Source of the DNA: Gemelliphila asaccharolytica | Lineage (GTDB): Bacteria; Bacillota; Bacilli; Staphylococcales; Gemellaceae | DNA: 19,253 nucleotides | Direction: 5' to 3' | Assembly: GCF_001553005.1 (NCBI RefSeq) | Contig: NZ_KQ959903.1 | Span: 1,271-20,523 of the forward strand | Part shown: in pieces, positions 1 to 10,743 of the stretch | How the letters are laid out: each line of letters starts with the position of its first letter | Position numbering within the stretch: position 1 is the first letter of the stretch | Notes under the pieces: model-generated | What the model was told of the DNA's origin: nothing | Database searches by the model: none | What the model saw: only the letters and a program-made list of their open reading frames with translations | Translations under genes and position numbers: made by a program

Positions 1-22
1 TTAATAATTTATTTTTTTTCAT
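1..22 (-). CDS. 5' end of an unidentified gene, cut by the window edge
   Basis: Only seven codons are inside the window. They read MKKNKLL, and a good ribosome binding site (AGGAGG, 6 nt before the ATG) lies just upstream. Promoter and Fur-like operator sequences at 47-99 face this start, which supports it as a real gene. A lysine-rich start running into leucines is compatible with a signal peptide of a secreted or lipoprotein component, for example of iron or haem uptake. That is only inference from the operator and the first residues. The product cannot be named. Confidence 0.6.
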
Positions 23-46
23 ATAATTCCTCCTATTTTTATTTTT

Positions 47-69
47 TTAATGATAATTACTATCATTAA
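47..69. promoter_or_regulatory. Fur-type metal-responsive operator
   Basis: Two perfect 9-bp inverted half-sites, TTAATGATA (47-55) and TATCATTAA (61-69), flank ATTAC. The core TGATAATTACTATCA (51-65) differs from the Bacillus-type 7-1-7 Fur box TGATAATNATTATCA at one base. It lies immediately downstream of the -10 hexamer at 71-76 and covers the expected transcription start of the minus-strand gene, the usual place for a repressor. Fur is a better match than PerR (TTATAAT half-sites) or Zur (TCGTAAT), but binding by a family member other than Fur is possible. Confidence 0.7.
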
Positions 70-70
70 C

Positions 71-99
71 ATTGTATCACTTTTGTAAACGTAAAGCAA
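71..99 (-). promoter_or_regulatory. Sigma-A promoter of the left-edge gene
   Basis: Read on the minus strand: TTGCTT (94-99), a 17-nt spacer, then TACAAT (71-76) with an extended -10 TGa directly before it. The start would fall around position 64, inside the Fur-type palindrome. Confidence 0.65.
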
Positions 100-291
100 T
101 ATGTTTTTTTCTCTCTCTTTGATAATACTAAAGGGAAATTTTTTAAAAAATAGTAACTTTTTGTCAGCAGTAAGAGAAAAAATCTTTTTATAGAAATTTT
201 AGGTGAAATTTCATATTTTTTACATGACAAATAAAAATTTCACTATTATTTTTTAAAATTAGGCTTAAAAATAAGAGTTAGCGTAATTTGG
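100..291. other. Gene-free AT-rich spacer with overlapping inverted repeats
   Basis: No credible gene was seen on either strand. The stretch holds a 7-bp hairpin (GAAATTT 193-199 with AAATTTC 206-212, loop TAGGTG) and an alternative 9-bp pairing (GTGAAATTT 203-211 with AAATTTCAC 235-243). The two share bases 206-211 and so exclude each other. On the plus strand the first hairpin is followed by a T-rich run, but no plus-strand gene ends here. Confidence 0.5.
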
Positions 292-324
292 CAAAAATAA
301 AAAAGACTACTGCCGTAATCTTTT
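292..324 (-). terminator. Intrinsic terminator of the S10-spc-alpha operon
   Basis: On the minus strand AAAAGATTAC (315-324) pairs with GTAGTCTTTT (301-310), ten base pairs with one G-U, around a GGCA loop. The stem runs into a T-rich tail continuing TTATTTTTG. It is the only classic terminator between rplQ and the next minus-strand promoter, so the long operon most likely ends here, about 190 nt past the rplQ stop. Confidence 0.8.
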
Positions 325-355
325 AAAGTATAATTAGAAATTTTGGGACAAAAGT

Positions 356-430
356 GTACCTTAGTTCTCTTTAAACTAAGGTACTTGTAGAGCTAGACGT
401 CGTAATTTTGTCATTACGCATTTCAAGCAC
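356..430 (-). ncRNA. Structured 3' untranslated region downstream of rplQ
   Basis: There are three inverted repeats between rplQ and the operon terminator. GTACCTTAGT (356-365) pairs perfectly with ACTAAGGTAC (375-384) over a 9-nt loop. CGTAAT (401-406) pairs with ATTACG (413-418). GTACTTG (381-387) can pair with CAAGCAC (424-430), enclosing the second hairpin. The first and third share GTAC (381-384), so they compete. None is followed by a real T run, so these are not obvious terminators. They may be a transcript-stabilising or regulatory 3' structure, or chance. Confidence 0.4.
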
Positions 431-510
431 TCTTTTGACCTATTTGTTAGTTTAATAAGTGTTGTATGCTTATTGTTTTTTGTGTATGTAGTTTGTTATG
501 GTTTTTTTTA

Positions 511-879
511 TTAAACTAATTCTATAATTGCTGTTTCTGCTGCATCTCCGTGACGAGGTCCTACACGTAAAATTCTTGTGTATCCTCCGTTACGGTCTTG
601 ATATTTAGGTGCTACTTCTTCAAATAATTTTTTAAGTGCTAATTGAGTTTTTCCTTCAGCTGTTTCTACTGCTACAGGTTGAATGTATTTTGCTGCAGTT
701 CTTCTTGCTGTTAGGTCACCTTTTTTACCTAATGTTATCATTTTTTCTGCTATAGAACGAACTTCTTTTGCTCTTGTTACTGTAGTTTCTATTCTTCCAT
801 GAACCATTAGAGCTGTTACTAAATTTCTTAGCATTGCTTTTCTATGTGATGCTGTACGTCCTAATTTTCTGTAACCCAT
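511..879 (-). CDS. rplQ: Large-subunit ribosomal protein bL17
   Basis: The 122-residue product is full length for bacterial bL17. The N-terminus [20 protein letters not shown] is the family signature, and a basic core and the C-terminal stretch around [14 protein letters not shown] complete it. The protein sits on the solvent side of the 50S subunit near the tunnel exit. The gene is the last of the operon, 14 nt after rpoA, with AGGAGG ahead of its ATG. The rpoA-rplQ pair is the usual end of the alpha operon. No ecfA/truA-type genes follow, unlike in Bacillus subtilis; a terminator does. Confidence 0.97.
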   Translation of the reverse strand: MGYRKLGRTASHRKAMLRNLVTALMVHGRIETTVTRAKEVRSIAEKMITLGKKGDLTARRTAAKYIQPVAVETAEGKTQLALKKLFEEVAPKYQDRNGGYTRILRVGPRHGDAAETAIIELV

Positions 880-893
880 TAGTTTGCCTCCTT

Positions 894-1835
894 TTATTCT
901 GATTTAAATCCTAATTTTAAATCTTCTAATTTTTTTTGTACTTCTTCTAGTGATTTTCTTCCTAAGTTTCTAACTTTTATCATTTCTTGTTCGCTTTTAT
1001 TTGCTAATTCTTGAACAGTGTTTATTCCTGCTCTTTTTAGACAGTTATAGCTTCGTACTGATAAGTCTAGTTCTTCTATTGACATTTCTAACATTTCACT
1101 TGTTTTATCTTCTTCTTTGGCTATAAGTATGTCTGTTTTGATTGCTTCTTCAGACATTTCCATAAATAAATTCAAGTGTGATATTAATATTTTAGATGCT
1201 AATGCTAATGCATCAGATGCTTTTATTGTTCCATTAGTTTTTATATCGATTGTTAGTTTATCAAAATCACTGCTTTGACCTACTCTTGTTTTTTCTACTG
1301 TATAGTTTACTTTTTCTACTGGTGTATATATAGAGTCTATTGCTATTACTCCTATAGGTAGATCAGGTCTTTTGTTTTTGTCTGCTGGGACAAATCCTCT
1401 TCCTTTTCCTACGTATATTTGCATTTCCAACTCTCCACCTTCTGAAATAGTGGCTATGTGCTGATCATTATTGAAGATTTCTACATCTGAATCTGCAATT
1501 ATGTCTGCTGCTGTTACTGTTTTAGGTCCTTTTACATGAATTGATAATACTTTTTCTTCTTCTGAGTGTAGTTTGAATGCTATGTTTTTTATATTCATTA
1601 TTATTTCTGTTACATCTTCTACTACACCTTTTATACTAGAAAATTCATGTTGTACGCCTGTTATGTTTATACTTCTTCCTGCTGCTCCTGGTAGAGAAGA
1701 TAATAACATTCTTCTTAATGAGTTTCCTAGTGTTATTCCATATCCTCTTTCTAATGGTTCAACTACAAAGCGTCCAAATGATCCATCATCAGATAGTTCT
1801 ACAATGCTTATTTTTGGTTTTTCTATTGCTAACAT
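894..1835 (-). CDS. rpoA: RNA polymerase alpha subunit
   Basis: The 313-residue product has the normal two-domain alpha layout. Residues about 1-230 form the dimerising N-terminal domain that nucleates core polymerase assembly ([20 protein letters not shown] near the start is diagnostic). An acidic linker around residues 235-250 follows. Residues about 253-313 form the C-terminal domain that contacts UP-element DNA and activators. R261 and the NLGRKS segment (290-295) match the DNA-binding residues known from E. coli alpha (R265 and the following helix). The gene lies 32 nt after rpsK with an AGGAGG site. Confidence 0.98.
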   Translation of the reverse strand: MLAIEKPKISIVELSDDGSFGRFVVEPLERGYGITLGNSLRRMLLSSLPGAAGRSINITGVQHEFSSIKGVVEDVTEIIMNIKNIAFKLHSEEEKVLSIHVKGPKTVTAADIIADSDVEIFNNDQHIATISEGGELEMQIYVGKGRGFVPADKNKRPDLPIGVIAIDSIYTPVEKVNYTVEKTRVGQSSDFDKLTIDIKTNGTIKASDALALASKILISHLNLFMEMSEEAIKTDILIAKEEDKTSEMLEMSIEELDLSVRSYNCLKRAGINTVQELANKSEQEMIKVRNLGRKSLEEVQKKLEDLKLGFKSE

Positions 1836-1867
1836 TATGTTAACCCTCCTTTTTTTGTCTATGTTTT

Positions 1868-2257
1868 CTATACACGACGACGTTTAGGTGGGCGGCATCC
1901 ATTGTGAGGGACTGGAGTTACATCTTTGATTGATGTTACTTCTAATCCTGCTGATTGAAGTGCTCTTATTGCTGATTCTCTCCCTGCTCCTGGACCTTTT
2001 ACTGTTACATCTACATATTTCATTCCGTGTTCCATAGCTGATTTTGCTGCAGCTTCACTTGCCATTTGAGCTGCGAATGGAGTTGATTTTCTTGATCCTT
2101 TAAATCCTAATGCTCCTGCACTTGACCATGCTACTGCATTACCATGCTCATCAGTTATTGTTACTATTGAGTTATTAAATGTTGAACGGATATGTGCTAC
2201 ACCGTTTTGTATATTTTTTTTCACACGACGTTTACGTGTTTGTTGTTTACGAGCCAT
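1868..2257 (-). CDS. rpsK: Small-subunit ribosomal protein uS11
   Basis: The 129-residue product is of normal length. The N-terminal basic tail ([15 protein letters not shown]) is followed by the conserved core [18 protein letters not shown] and ends with the invariant-looking [13 protein letters not shown] tail. The protein lies on the 30S platform beside the Shine-Dalgarno helix of 16S rRNA. The gene is 24 nt downstream of rpsM. Confidence 0.98.
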   Translation of the reverse strand: MARKQQTRKRRVKKNIQNGVAHIRSTFNNSIVTITDEHGNAVAWSSAGALGFKGSRKSTPFAAQMASEAAAKSAMEHGMKYVDVTVKGPGAGRESAIRALQSAGLEVTSIKDVTPVPHNGCRPPKRRRV

Positions 2258-2281
2258 AGTGTTTTTCTCCTCCTATTCTAA

Positions 2282-2647
2282 TTATTTTTTCTTGTTAGCT
2301 ACTGTTTTTTTAGGACCTTTTCTTGTTCTGGCATTATTTTTTGTATTTTGCCCTCGAACTGGAAGACCTTTACGGTGACGAATTCCTCTAAAACATCCGA
2401 TTTCCATTAGTCGTTTTATATTTAATGATACTTCACGACGTAAGTCTCCTTCTGTTTTGTATTTGTCTACCATTTCACGAATTCTATCTAATTCTTCTCC
2501 TGATAAGTCTTTTACTCTTGCATCTTCTGATACTTTTGCATCTTTTAATATTTTTTGAGAAGTTTTTAATCCTATACCATATACATATGTTAATGATATT
2601 ACAACTCGTTTTTCACGAGGTATATCAACACCTGCGATACGTGCCAT
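2282..2647 (-). CDS. rpsM: Small-subunit ribosomal protein uS13
   Basis: The 121-residue product starts [20 protein letters not shown], typical of uS13. It has the helix-hairpin region [12 protein letters not shown], the [16 protein letters not shown] stretch and a lysine-rich C-terminal tail. In the 30S head it forms bridges to the 50S subunit, and the tail reaches tRNA in the P site. It follows rpmJ by 17 nt, the standard alpha-operon order. Confidence 0.98.
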   Translation of the reverse strand: MARIAGVDIPREKRVVISLTYVYGIGLKTSQKILKDAKVSEDARVKDLSGEELDRIREMVDKYKTEGDLRREVSLNIKRLMEIGCFRGIRHRKGLPVRGQNTKNNARTRKGPKKTVANKKK

Positions 2648-2664
2648 TAAGTTTGCACCTCCTA

Positions 2665-2778
2665 TTATCCTTGTTTTTGTTTATGTTTTGCGTTTTCGCA
2701 AATCACTAATACTTTACCACCACGACGAATTATTTTACATTTGTCACAGATTTTTTTTACTGATGGTCTTACTTTCAT
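2665..2778 (-). CDS. rpmJ: Large-subunit ribosomal protein bL36, zinc-binding form
   Basis: This 37-codon gene lies in the gap between infA and rpsM. It starts [15 protein letters not shown] and ends KHKQKQG. Its zinc ligands are in place: C11, C14, C27 and H32, so this is the C+ form. An AGGAGG site precedes the ATG (2776-2778). It is 27 nt after infA and 17 nt before rpsM, exactly where rpmJ normally is. It contrasts with uS14 of the same operon, which has lost its zinc ligands. Confidence 0.96.
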   Translation of the reverse strand: MKVRPSVKKICDKCKIIRRGGKVLVICENAKHKQKQG

Positions 2779-2805
2779 CGTTATATTCCTCCTTGAGATT
2801 ATAAC

Positions 2806-3021
2806 TTATTTAAATCTATAAGTTATTCTACCTTTAGTTAGGTCATACGGACTCATTTCAACTGTTACTTTGTCTCCTGGTAAAATTCTTATATAGTTCA
2901 TTCTGATTTTACCTGAAACATGTGCTAAAATAACATGACCATTTTCTAATTCTACTTTAAACATTGCGTTAGGCAAGTTTTCTACTACTAAGCCTTCTAC
3001 TTCAATGACGTCTTTTGCCAT
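2806..3021 (-). CDS. infA: Translation initiation factor IF-1
   Basis: The product has 71 residues and a single S1-like OB fold. The sequence [20 protein letters not shown], the [19 protein letters not shown] core and the ending [15 protein letters not shown] are the IF-1 hallmarks. IF-1 binds the 30S A site during initiation. The N-terminus has one residue fewer than the common MAKDDVIEVEG form. The gene follows adk by 12 nt with no map gene between them. Confidence 0.98.
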   Translation of the reverse strand: MAKDVIEVEGLVVENLPNAMFKVELENGHVILAHVSGKIRMNYIRILPGDKVTVEMSPYDLTKGRITYRFK

Positions 3022-3033
3022 ATTACCTCCTGA

Positions 3034-4994
<1,961 letters not shown>

Positions 4995-4995
4995 A

Positions 4996-5436
4996 TTATA
5001 GCACCTCGCAAATTCCTCCAGCTGCTTCTATAGCTTCTTTTGCTGAAGATGAAAACTTGTGAACTTTCACTGTTAGTTTTCTTTCTAATTTTCCATTAGC
5101 TAGTACTTTTACTCCAGAAAGTTCTTTTTTTATTATTTTAGATTCTATTAAATCTGTTGGAGTAACTGTTTGACCATCTTCAAATTTGTTTAAGTCTGAT
5201 AGATTAACCAGTGCGTATTCTTTTCTATTTATATTGTTAAATCCTCGTTTTGGAATACGTCTAAATAGTGGGTTTTGTCCACCTTCAAAGCCTGGTCTTA
5301 CTCCACCACCACTACGTGCTTTTTGTCCTTTTTGACCTCGACCACTTGTTTTACCGTTTCCTGATCCAATACCACGGCCTACTCTATTTTTTTCTTTTCG
5401 TGAACCTAATACTGGTTGTAATTCATGTAATTTCAT
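4996..5436 (-). CDS. rplO: Large-subunit ribosomal protein uL15
   Basis: The product has 146 residues. The glycine- and arginine-rich extended N-terminal region (about residues 1-60, including [20 protein letters not shown]) threads into 23S rRNA, and the globular C-terminal half ends in the GGICEVL stretch. The start [20 protein letters not shown] is typical. It is preceded by rpmD (16 nt gap) with an AGGAGG-type site and is followed almost directly by secY. Confidence 0.98.
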   Translation of the reverse strand: MKLHELQPVLGSRKEKNRVGRGIGSGNGKTSGRGQKGQKARSGGGVRPGFEGGQNPLFRRIPKRGFNNINRKEYALVNLSDLNKFEDGQTVTPTDLIESKIIKKELSGVKVLANGKLERKLTVKVHKFSSSAKEAIEAAGGICEVL

Positions 5437-5452
5437 CTAGTCTAGCACCTCC

Positions 5453-5632
5453 TTATTTGCTTTCTTCCACTGTTACTAAGTGTGATATTTTGTTTATCAT
5501 CCCTCTAATTGCAGCATTATCTTTATGCTCAACTGTTTGGTGCATTTTTTTTAGTCCCAAAGCTTGAACTACTTTTCTTTGTTTTTCTGGACGTCCTATT
5601 ATACTACGAGTTAGGGTTATTTTTAATGTCAT
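5453..5632 (-). CDS. rpmD: Large-subunit ribosomal protein uL30
   Basis: This 59-codon gene fills the gap between rpsE and rplO. The product starts [20 protein letters not shown] and contains [21 protein letters not shown], the recognisable uL30 core. It ends [21 protein letters not shown] site precedes the ATG at 5630-5632. Spacing is 15 nt from rpsE and 16 nt to rplO. uL30 is a small 50S protein that contacts 5S and 23S rRNA. Confidence 0.96.
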   Translation of the reverse strand: MTLKITLTRSIIGRPEKQRKVVQALGLKKMHQTVEHKDNAAIRGMINKISHLVTVEESK

Positions 5633-5647
5633 TTTCTTTCCCTCCTC

Positions 5648-6145
5648 TTATCCTAATAATTCTTCTACTGTTTTTCCACGTAGGCTTGCTACATGTTCTA
5701 CTGTTTGTAATCTTGTTAAACCTTCTACTGTTGCACGAACCATGTTTACAGGTGTGTTTGATCCTAATGATTTAGAAAGAATGTTTGAGATACCTGCTAA
5801 TTCTAATACAGCACGAACAGGTCCTCCTGCGATTACTCCTGTACCTGGTGATGCTGGTTTTATTAGTACTGAACCTGCACCATATTTACCTGTTACTTCA
5901 TGTGGTGTTGTTCCATCCACTATTGGTACGTTTATTAAGTTATGTTTTGCTGCTTCAACTGCTTTTTTTATAGCATCTGGTACTTCTTGTGCTTTACCTG
6001 TTCCAAATCCTACACGTCCGTTTTTATCACCTACTACTACTAAAGCAGAGAAACGGAAACGTCGTCCACCTTTTACTACCTTAGCTACACGACGAATGGC
6101 AACTACACGTTCTTCAAATTCTTTTTTTACTTCTTCGTGACGCAT
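5648..6145 (-). CDS. rpsE: Small-subunit ribosomal protein uS5
   Basis: The product has 165 residues. The N-terminal dsRBD-like domain ([20 protein letters not shown], about residues 11-30) contains the loop VKGGRRF, where spectinomycin-resistance changes are known in other bacteria; here it looks wild type. The second domain has [20 protein letters not shown] and the C-terminal GLTRL and [11 protein letters not shown] segments. uS5 helps keep decoding accurate and lines the mRNA entry channel. It follows rplR by 19 nt. Confidence 0.98.
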   Translation of the reverse strand: MRHEEVKKEFEERVVAIRRVAKVVKGGRRFRFSALVVVGDKNGRVGFGTGKAQEVPDAIKKAVEAAKHNLINVPIVDGTTPHEVTGKYGAGSVLIKPASPGTGVIAGGPVRAVLELAGISNILSKSLGSNTPVNMVRATVEGLTRLQTVEHVASLRGKTVEELLG

Positions 6146-6164
6146 CTTGTCTATTTCCCTCCTA

Positions 6165-6521
6165 TTAGAATTCTAGTCCGTTTTCACGTGCTGCTTCTGC
6201 TAGTGCTTTAACACGTCCATGGTATACATATCCTCCACGGTCAAAAACGACTTTTGTTATATTTTTTTCTTTTCCAGCTTCAGCTATTAGTTTTCCTACT
6301 TCTGTTGCTGCTGATATGCTTGATTTAGATACTTCTGCTAGTTTTAATGATGATGCTTGGGCTAGTGTTACTCCTTTTACATCGTCTATTAATTGTGCAT
6401 AAATGTTTGTGTTTGAACGATATACATTCAAACGTGGTACTTCGCTAGTTCCTTGAACTTTTACACGTACTCTTGCGTGTCTTTTTTTACGAACTTTATT
6501 TTTATCAAGTTTCGTAATCAT
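6165..6521 (-). CDS. rplR: Large-subunit ribosomal protein uL18
   Basis: The product has 118 residues. A basic N-terminus ([19 protein letters not shown]) leads into the conserved [18 protein letters not shown] and [20 protein letters not shown] segments, ending ENGLEF. uL18 binds 5S rRNA together with uL5 (rplE, same operon) in the central protuberance. The gene lies 26 nt after rplF. Confidence 0.98.
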   Translation of the reverse strand: MITKLDKNKVRKKRHARVRVKVQGTSEVPRLNVYRSNTNIYAQLIDDVKGVTLAQASSLKLAEVSKSSISAATEVGKLIAEAGKEKNITKVVFDRGGYVYHGRVKALAEAARENGLEF

Positions 6522-6547
6522 ACTTTAACACTCCTTTCTATTGTCTA

Positions 6548-7084
6548 TTATTTACCAGTTTTTCCTTCTTTACGGCGGATATATTCACCTGCGTATCGGA
6601 TTCCTTTTCCTTTATATGGTTCTGGTGGACGTACTGCTCTAACTTTTGCTGCGTATTGTCCTACTAATTCTTTATCTATTCCTTCGATTTTTACTTTAGT
6701 GTTTGCTTCTACGCTTAATTTGATTCCTTCTATTTCAGTAAATTCTACTGGATGAGAGTATCCTACGCTTAGTACTAATTTTTTCCCTTGCATTTGTGCA
6801 CGGTACCCTACCCCTACAAGTTCTAACTCTTTTTTAAATCCTTCTGATACACCTGTTACCATGTTTGCTAGTAATGCACGAGCTGTCCCATGGATTGTTT
6901 TGTGTTTTTTTGAGTCGCTTGGGCGTACTACTTTAACTTCGTTTCCTTCAACACTAAATGTTAATTCGTCGCTAAATTGTTGTTTTAATTCACCTTTTGG
7001 CCCTTTTACTGTAGCAAAATTGTTGTCAATTTTTACTTCTACGCCTTTTGGTATTGTAATAACTTTATTACCTATACGAGACAT
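6548..7084 (-). CDS. rplF: Large-subunit ribosomal protein uL6
   Basis: The 178-residue product has two repeated uL6 domains (about 1-82 and 83-178). It begins [19 protein letters not shown] and carries the C-terminal signature [20 protein letters not shown]. uL6 sits near the sarcin-ricin loop and the factor-binding region of the 50S subunit. It is 23 nt after rpsH with an AGGAGG site. Confidence 0.98.
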   Translation of the reverse strand: MSRIGNKVITIPKGVEVKIDNNFATVKGPKGELKQQFSDELTFSVEGNEVKVVRPSDSKKHKTIHGTARALLANMVTGVSEGFKKELELVGVGYRAQMQGKKLVLSVGYSHPVEFTEIEGIKLSVEANTKVKIEGIDKELVGQYAAKVRAVRPPEPYKGKGIRYAGEYIRRKEGKTGK

Positions 7085-7107
7085 TTAATTGGCTCCTCCT
7101 TTTTTTA

Positions 7108-7503
7108 TTACCAGATGTAAGCTAATACTTCTCCACCTGTGTTGTTTTTACGAGCAATTTTATCTGTTACTACTCCGTTTGAAGTTGATACTATTGCTAT
7201 ACCTAGTCCGTTTAATACTTTTGGAAGCTCATTTGCTTTTGCATATACACGTAATCCAGGTTTTGATATTCTTTTTATTCCTTTAATTACTCTTTCTCCT
7301 TTTGAGTATTTAAGGAAGATTTTGATTATTCCTTGTTTGTTATCTTCTATATATTCTACATCTTTAATGAATCCTTCTGATTTTAGGATTTCTACTATTT
7401 CTTTCTTTATGTTTGATGCTGGTACTTCTAGTGATTCGTGTCTTGCTGTGTTTGCATTACGAATACGAGTAAGTAAATCTGCGATAGGATCTGTCATTGT
7501 CAT
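7108..7503 (-). CDS. rpsH: Small-subunit ribosomal protein uS8
   Basis: The 131-residue product starts [20 protein letters not shown] and ends GGEVLAYIW, both classic uS8 features. A second ATG lies two codons in, but the AGGAGG site is about 10 nt from the first and 16 nt from the second, so the first is preferred. uS8 is a primary 16S rRNA binder. In E. coli it represses the spc operon; whether it does so here cannot be seen. A small GGAT-TT-ATCC repeat sits between the ribosome binding site and the start. Confidence 0.98.
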   Translation of the reverse strand: MTMTDPIADLLTRIRNANTARHESLEVPASNIKKEIVEILKSEGFIKDVEYIEDNKQGIIKIFLKYSKGERVIKGIKRISKPGLRVYAKANELPKVLNGLGIAIVSTSNGVVTDKIARKNNTGGEVLAYIW

Positions 7504-7532
7504 TAGGATAAATCCTCCTTTCTTTTTTTATA

Positions 7533-7802
7533 TTACCAACTTGATTTTTTAACTCCAGGTATTTGTCCTTTATAAGCTAACTCACGGAATTTTATACGAC
7601 TAATTCCGAATTTCCCAATGTATCCGTGTGGACGACCAGTTATACTGCAACGATTTCTCATTCTTGCTGGTGCTGAATTTTTTGGAAGTTTGCTTAATCC
7701 GATGTAATCACCTTTAGCTTTTAATTCTTCTCTTTTAGCTGCATATTTCGCAACCAATCTTTGGCGTTTTAGTTCACGCTCTACCATTGATTTTTTAGCC
7801 AT
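7533..7802 (-). CDS. rpsN: Small-subunit ribosomal protein uS14, long zinc-free form
   Basis: The 89-residue product starts [20 protein letters not shown] and ends [16 protein letters not shown]. The zinc ribbon of the 61-residue form (CXXC...CXXC) is degraded: only the cysteine of [13 protein letters not shown] remains, and the second pair is replaced in the ISRIKFREL stretch. This is therefore the C- type that needs no zinc. In Bacillus and staphylococci the spc operon usually carries the short zinc-binding uS14, and the zinc-free copy is elsewhere. Here the zinc-free form occupies the spc position between rplE and rpsH. Confidence 0.97.
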   Translation of the reverse strand: MAKKSMVERELKRQRLVAKYAAKREELKAKGDYIGLSKLPKNSAPARMRNRCSITGRPHGYIGKFGISRIKFRELAYKGQIPGVKKSSW

Positions 7803-7820
7803 TGTACTACCTCTCTATTT

Positions 7821-8360
7821 TTATTTTGCAAAAGGCATTCCACAAAGTGTTAGTAACTGACGTGCTTCTTCGTCTGTTTTTGATGTTGTTACTATTACTA
7901 TGTCCATACCACGAACTTTGTTTACTTTATCATAATCTATTTCTGGGAATATAAGTTGTTCTTTTACTCCTAATGTGTAGTTTCCACGTCCATCAAATGC
8001 TTTTTTTGAAACTCCATGGAAGTCTCTTACACGAGGCAATGCTACAGTTATTAGTTTGTCAAGAAATTCATACATTCTTTCTCCACGTAAAGTAACTTTT
8101 GTTCCAATAGCCATACCTTCTCTTAAACGATATGATGCTATTGATTTTTTAGCTTTTGTTATTACTGGTTTTTGTCCAGTTATTAATGTTAGTTCCGCTA
8201 CAGCATTGTCTAAATTTTTAGAGTTTTGTACTGCATCTCCTACTCCCATGTTTACTACTATTTTTTCTATTTTTGGTACTTGCATTACACTTGTGTAACC
8301 AAATTTTGTCATTAATTCTTTTGTTATCTCATTTTTATATCTATCTTCTAAACGAGCCAT
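7821..8360 (-). CDS. rplE: Large-subunit ribosomal protein uL5
   Basis: The product has 179 residues. Conserved parts include the [20 protein letters not shown] segment, [26 protein letters not shown], the RDFHG loop and the [19 protein letters not shown] stretch near the end. uL5 binds 5S rRNA and contacts P-site tRNA from the central protuberance. The gene follows rplX by 25 nt. Confidence 0.98.
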   Translation of the reverse strand: MARLEDRYKNEITKELMTKFGYTSVMQVPKIEKIVVNMGVGDAVQNSKNLDNAVAELTLITGQKPVITKAKKSIASYRLREGMAIGTKVTLRGERMYEFLDKLITVALPRVRDFHGVSKKAFDGRGNYTLGVKEQLIFPEIDYDKVNKVRGMDIVIVTTSKTDEEARQLLTLCGMPFAK

Positions 8361-8385
8361 CTAATAAGTGCCTCCTTTCTTTTTC

Positions 8386-8691
8386 TTATATTTGTTTTCC
8401 TGATTTTTTAGATATACGAACTTTTTTTCCGTCTTTTATTTCAAAACCTACTCTTGTTGGTTTTTTTGTTTCAGGATCTTGTAACATTACGTTTGATACA
8501 TGTATTGGTGCTTCAAATTCAATTCTTCCCCCTTGTGGAGCGTCTTGAGATGATTTTGTATGTTTTTTAACTATGTTTACACCTTCTACAACTACTTGGT
8601 CTTTTTTAGGTAAAGCTTTTTTTACTATTCCAACTTTTCCTTTGTCTTTCCCAGTAATTACTACTACCTTGTCACCTTTTTTAATGAACAT
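8386..8691 (-). CDS. rplX: Large-subunit ribosomal protein uL24
   Basis: The product has 101 residues. A KOW motif occupies about residues 4-30 ([20 protein letters not shown]), followed by [10 protein letters not shown] and an acidic-basic C-terminal part containing [14 protein letters not shown]. uL24 starts 50S assembly and lies at the tunnel exit. The 40-nt gap after rplN includes an AGGAGG site and short complementary GTTAAC-type segments, too weak to call a regulatory structure. Confidence 0.98.
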   Translation of the reverse strand: MFIKKGDKVVVITGKDKGKVGIVKKALPKKDQVVVEGVNIVKKHTKSSQDAPQGGRIEFEAPIHVSNVMLQDPETKKPTRVGFEIKDGKKVRISKKSGKQI

Positions 8692-8731
8692 GTCTTGTTA
8701 ACCTCCTTCTTATTTTTACTTTGTTAAGTGA

Positions 8732-9118
<387 letters not shown>

Positions 9119-9139
9119 TTACAGTATGTTATTTACTTA

Positions 9140-9403
9140 TTAGATAATTACTGCTTCTTCTACTACTTCTACTAAACGGAAGTGTTTTGTTGCAGATAAT
9201 GGACGAGTTTCCATTATTTTTACTATATCATTAATTTTTGCTACATTGTTTTCATCATGTGCTTTGAATTTTTTTGAGTATTTCACACGTTTAGCATATA
9301 TTGGGTGTTTTTTGTGAGTTTCTACTAATACTGTTATTGTTTTGTCCATTTTAGTTGAAACTACTTTTCCTACATAAACTTTTCTAAAATTTCTTTCAGT
9401 CAT
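9140..9403 (-). CDS. rpsQ: Small-subunit ribosomal protein uS17
   Basis: The 87-residue product has an OB-like fold. The [20 protein letters not shown] start, the [20 protein letters not shown] core and the [20 protein letters not shown] end are the family hallmarks. uS17 is a primary 16S rRNA binding protein of the 30S body. It follows rpmC by 14 nt with an AGGAGG site. Confidence 0.98.
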   Translation of the reverse strand: MTERNFRKVYVGKVVSTKMDKTITVLVETHKKHPIYAKRVKYSKKFKAHDENNVAKINDIVKIMETRPLSATKHFRLVEVVEEAVII

Positions 9404-9417
9404 AGTTACCTCCTATT

Positions 9418-9627
9418 TTATTTATTCGCTAATTCTCTTTCGCGAATAACAGTTTTCATACGAGCAATTGATTTTCTAACTTGACTAATACGAGCTGTAT
9501 TTTCTAATTGACCTGTTGCCAATTGGAAGCGTAAGTTGAAAAGCTCTTCTTTAAGTTCTTTTATTTTTGTTTCTAACTCTTGTGAAGTTAATTCTCTAAT
9601 CATAGATTTGAATTCTTTTATTTTCAT
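9418..9627 (-). CDS. rpmC: Large-subunit ribosomal protein uL29
   Basis: The 69-residue product is almost entirely helical, as uL29 should be, with a two-helix hairpin and the signature [20 protein letters not shown]. It lies at the tunnel exit next to uL23, where nascent-chain factors dock. Its ATG overlaps the rplP stop by one base (TAATG), so translation of the pair is probably coupled. Confidence 0.97.
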   Translation of the reverse strand: MKIKEFKSMIRELTSQELETKIKELKEELFNLRFQLATGQLENTARISQVRKSIARMKTVIRERELANK

Positions 9628-10052
9628 TATGCTTCACCACCTGTTTCTTCACGTTTTACAAATTTACATTTAACAGGTAATTTATGTGATGCTAGTCTTA
9701 GGGCTTCTCTAGCTGTTTCTTCGCTAACACCTGCTATTTCAAACATAATTCTACCTGGTTTTACTATTCCTACCCAGCCTTCTACTGAACCTTTCCCAGA
9801 TCCCATACGAACTTCTAAAGGTTTTTTAGTATATGGCATATGTGGAAATATTTTTATCCATACTTTACCACCACGTTTCATGAAACGTGTCATTGCGATA
9901 CGTGCTGATTCTATTTGTCTAGAAGTAACTCTTGAGGCTGTTGTTGCTTGTAAGCCGTATTCTCCGAAACTTACTTTTGTTCCTGATTTTGCTTTACCTT
10001 TTGTTGATTGTCTATGTTGACGACGATATTTTACTCGTTTAGGCATTAACAT
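9627..10052 (-). CDS. rplP: Large-subunit ribosomal protein uL16
   Basis: The product has 141 residues, starting [20 protein letters not shown]. The middle carries [29 protein letters not shown] and [27 protein letters not shown], both strongly conserved. uL16 binds near the A-site tRNA elbow and is a late 50S assembly protein. The spacing from rpsC is only 2 nt, and its stop overlaps the rpmC start. Confidence 0.98.
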   Translation of the reverse strand: MLMPKRVKYRRQHRQSTKGKAKSGTKVSFGEYGLQATTASRVTSRQIESARIAMTRFMKRGGKVWIKIFPHMPYTKKPLEVRMGSGKGSVEGWVGIVKPGRIMFEIAGVSEETAREALRLASHKLPVKCKFVKREETGGEA

Positions 10053-10054
10053 AA

Positions 10055-10708
10055 TTAGTTACCTCCTTTTTCAGATTTTTTTTCTGGTAATACTTCACCA
10101 CGGTTAATCCAAACTTTAACTCCAAGTTTACCGTATGTTGTGTCTGCTTCTTCGTGAGCGTAGTCGATATCTGCTCTTAAAGTATGTAATGGTACTGAAC
10201 CTTCTGAATATCCTTCAGCTCTGGCCATGTCAGCTCCACCTAGACGTCCTGATACTTGTGTTTTTATTCCTTTTGCTCCTGCTCTCATTGTTCTTTGAAT
10301 AGCTTGTTTTTGAGCACGACGGAATGATACACGTGCTTCTAGTTGACGTGCTATGTTTTCTGCTACAAGTTTTGCGTCTATGTCTGCTTTTTTGATTTCT
10401 ACAACATTAATGTGTACTCTTTTACCTGTTAGTTTGTTTAGTTCTAATCTTAATTTGTCGATTTCAGCTCCACCTTTTCCTATTACCATTCCTGGTTTTG
10501 CAGTGTGAACTGAGATGTTTACTTTTTTATCAAATCTATCAATTTCTACTTTAGAAACTGATGAATCTTTTAATTTTTTAGTTATGAATTCTCGTATTTT
10601 GAAATCTTCGTGTAGATTTGTTGCGAATTCTTTTTCTGAATACCATTTTGAATCCCAATCACGAATTATTCCAACACGTAATCCTATTGGATGTACTTTT
10701 TGACCCAC
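10055..10708 (-). CDS. rpsC: Small-subunit ribosomal protein uS3
   Basis: The product has 217 residues. The start [20 protein letters not shown] is diagnostic. A type II KH domain spans about residues 39-107 with its GXXG loop GKGG at 77-80. The C-terminal domain has [20 protein letters not shown], the basic patch at the mRNA entry site, and [18 protein letters not shown]. uS3 lines the mRNA entry tunnel and contributes to helicase activity. It follows rplV by 35 nt. Confidence 0.98.
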   Translation of the reverse strand: MGQKVHPIGLRVGIIRDWDSKWYSEKEFATNLHEDFKIREFITKKLKDSSVSKVEIDRFDKKVNISVHTAKPGMVIGKGGAEIDKLRLELNKLTGKRVHINVVEIKKADIDAKLVAENIARQLEARVSFRRAQKQAIQRTMRAGAKGIKTQVSGRLGGADMARAEGYSEGSVPLHTLRADIDYAHEEADTTYGKLGVKVWINRGEVLPEKKSEKGGN

Positions 10709-10743
10709 AGTTTTGCCTCCTTTGTTTTAGATATACTAAAATT

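Noticed and set aside
356..430. Possible degraded tRNA or known riboswitch downstream of rplQ
   Set aside because: There is no acceptor-stem, D-loop or T-loop pattern and no known riboswitch consensus; only simple inverted repeats are present.
5742..6140. A 132-codon plus-strand open frame opposite rpsE, and similar plus-strand frames opposite other ribosomal genes
   Set aside because: These are antisense shadows of highly conserved genes, with leucine-rich or serine/threonine-rich compositions typical of reversed AT-rich coding DNA.
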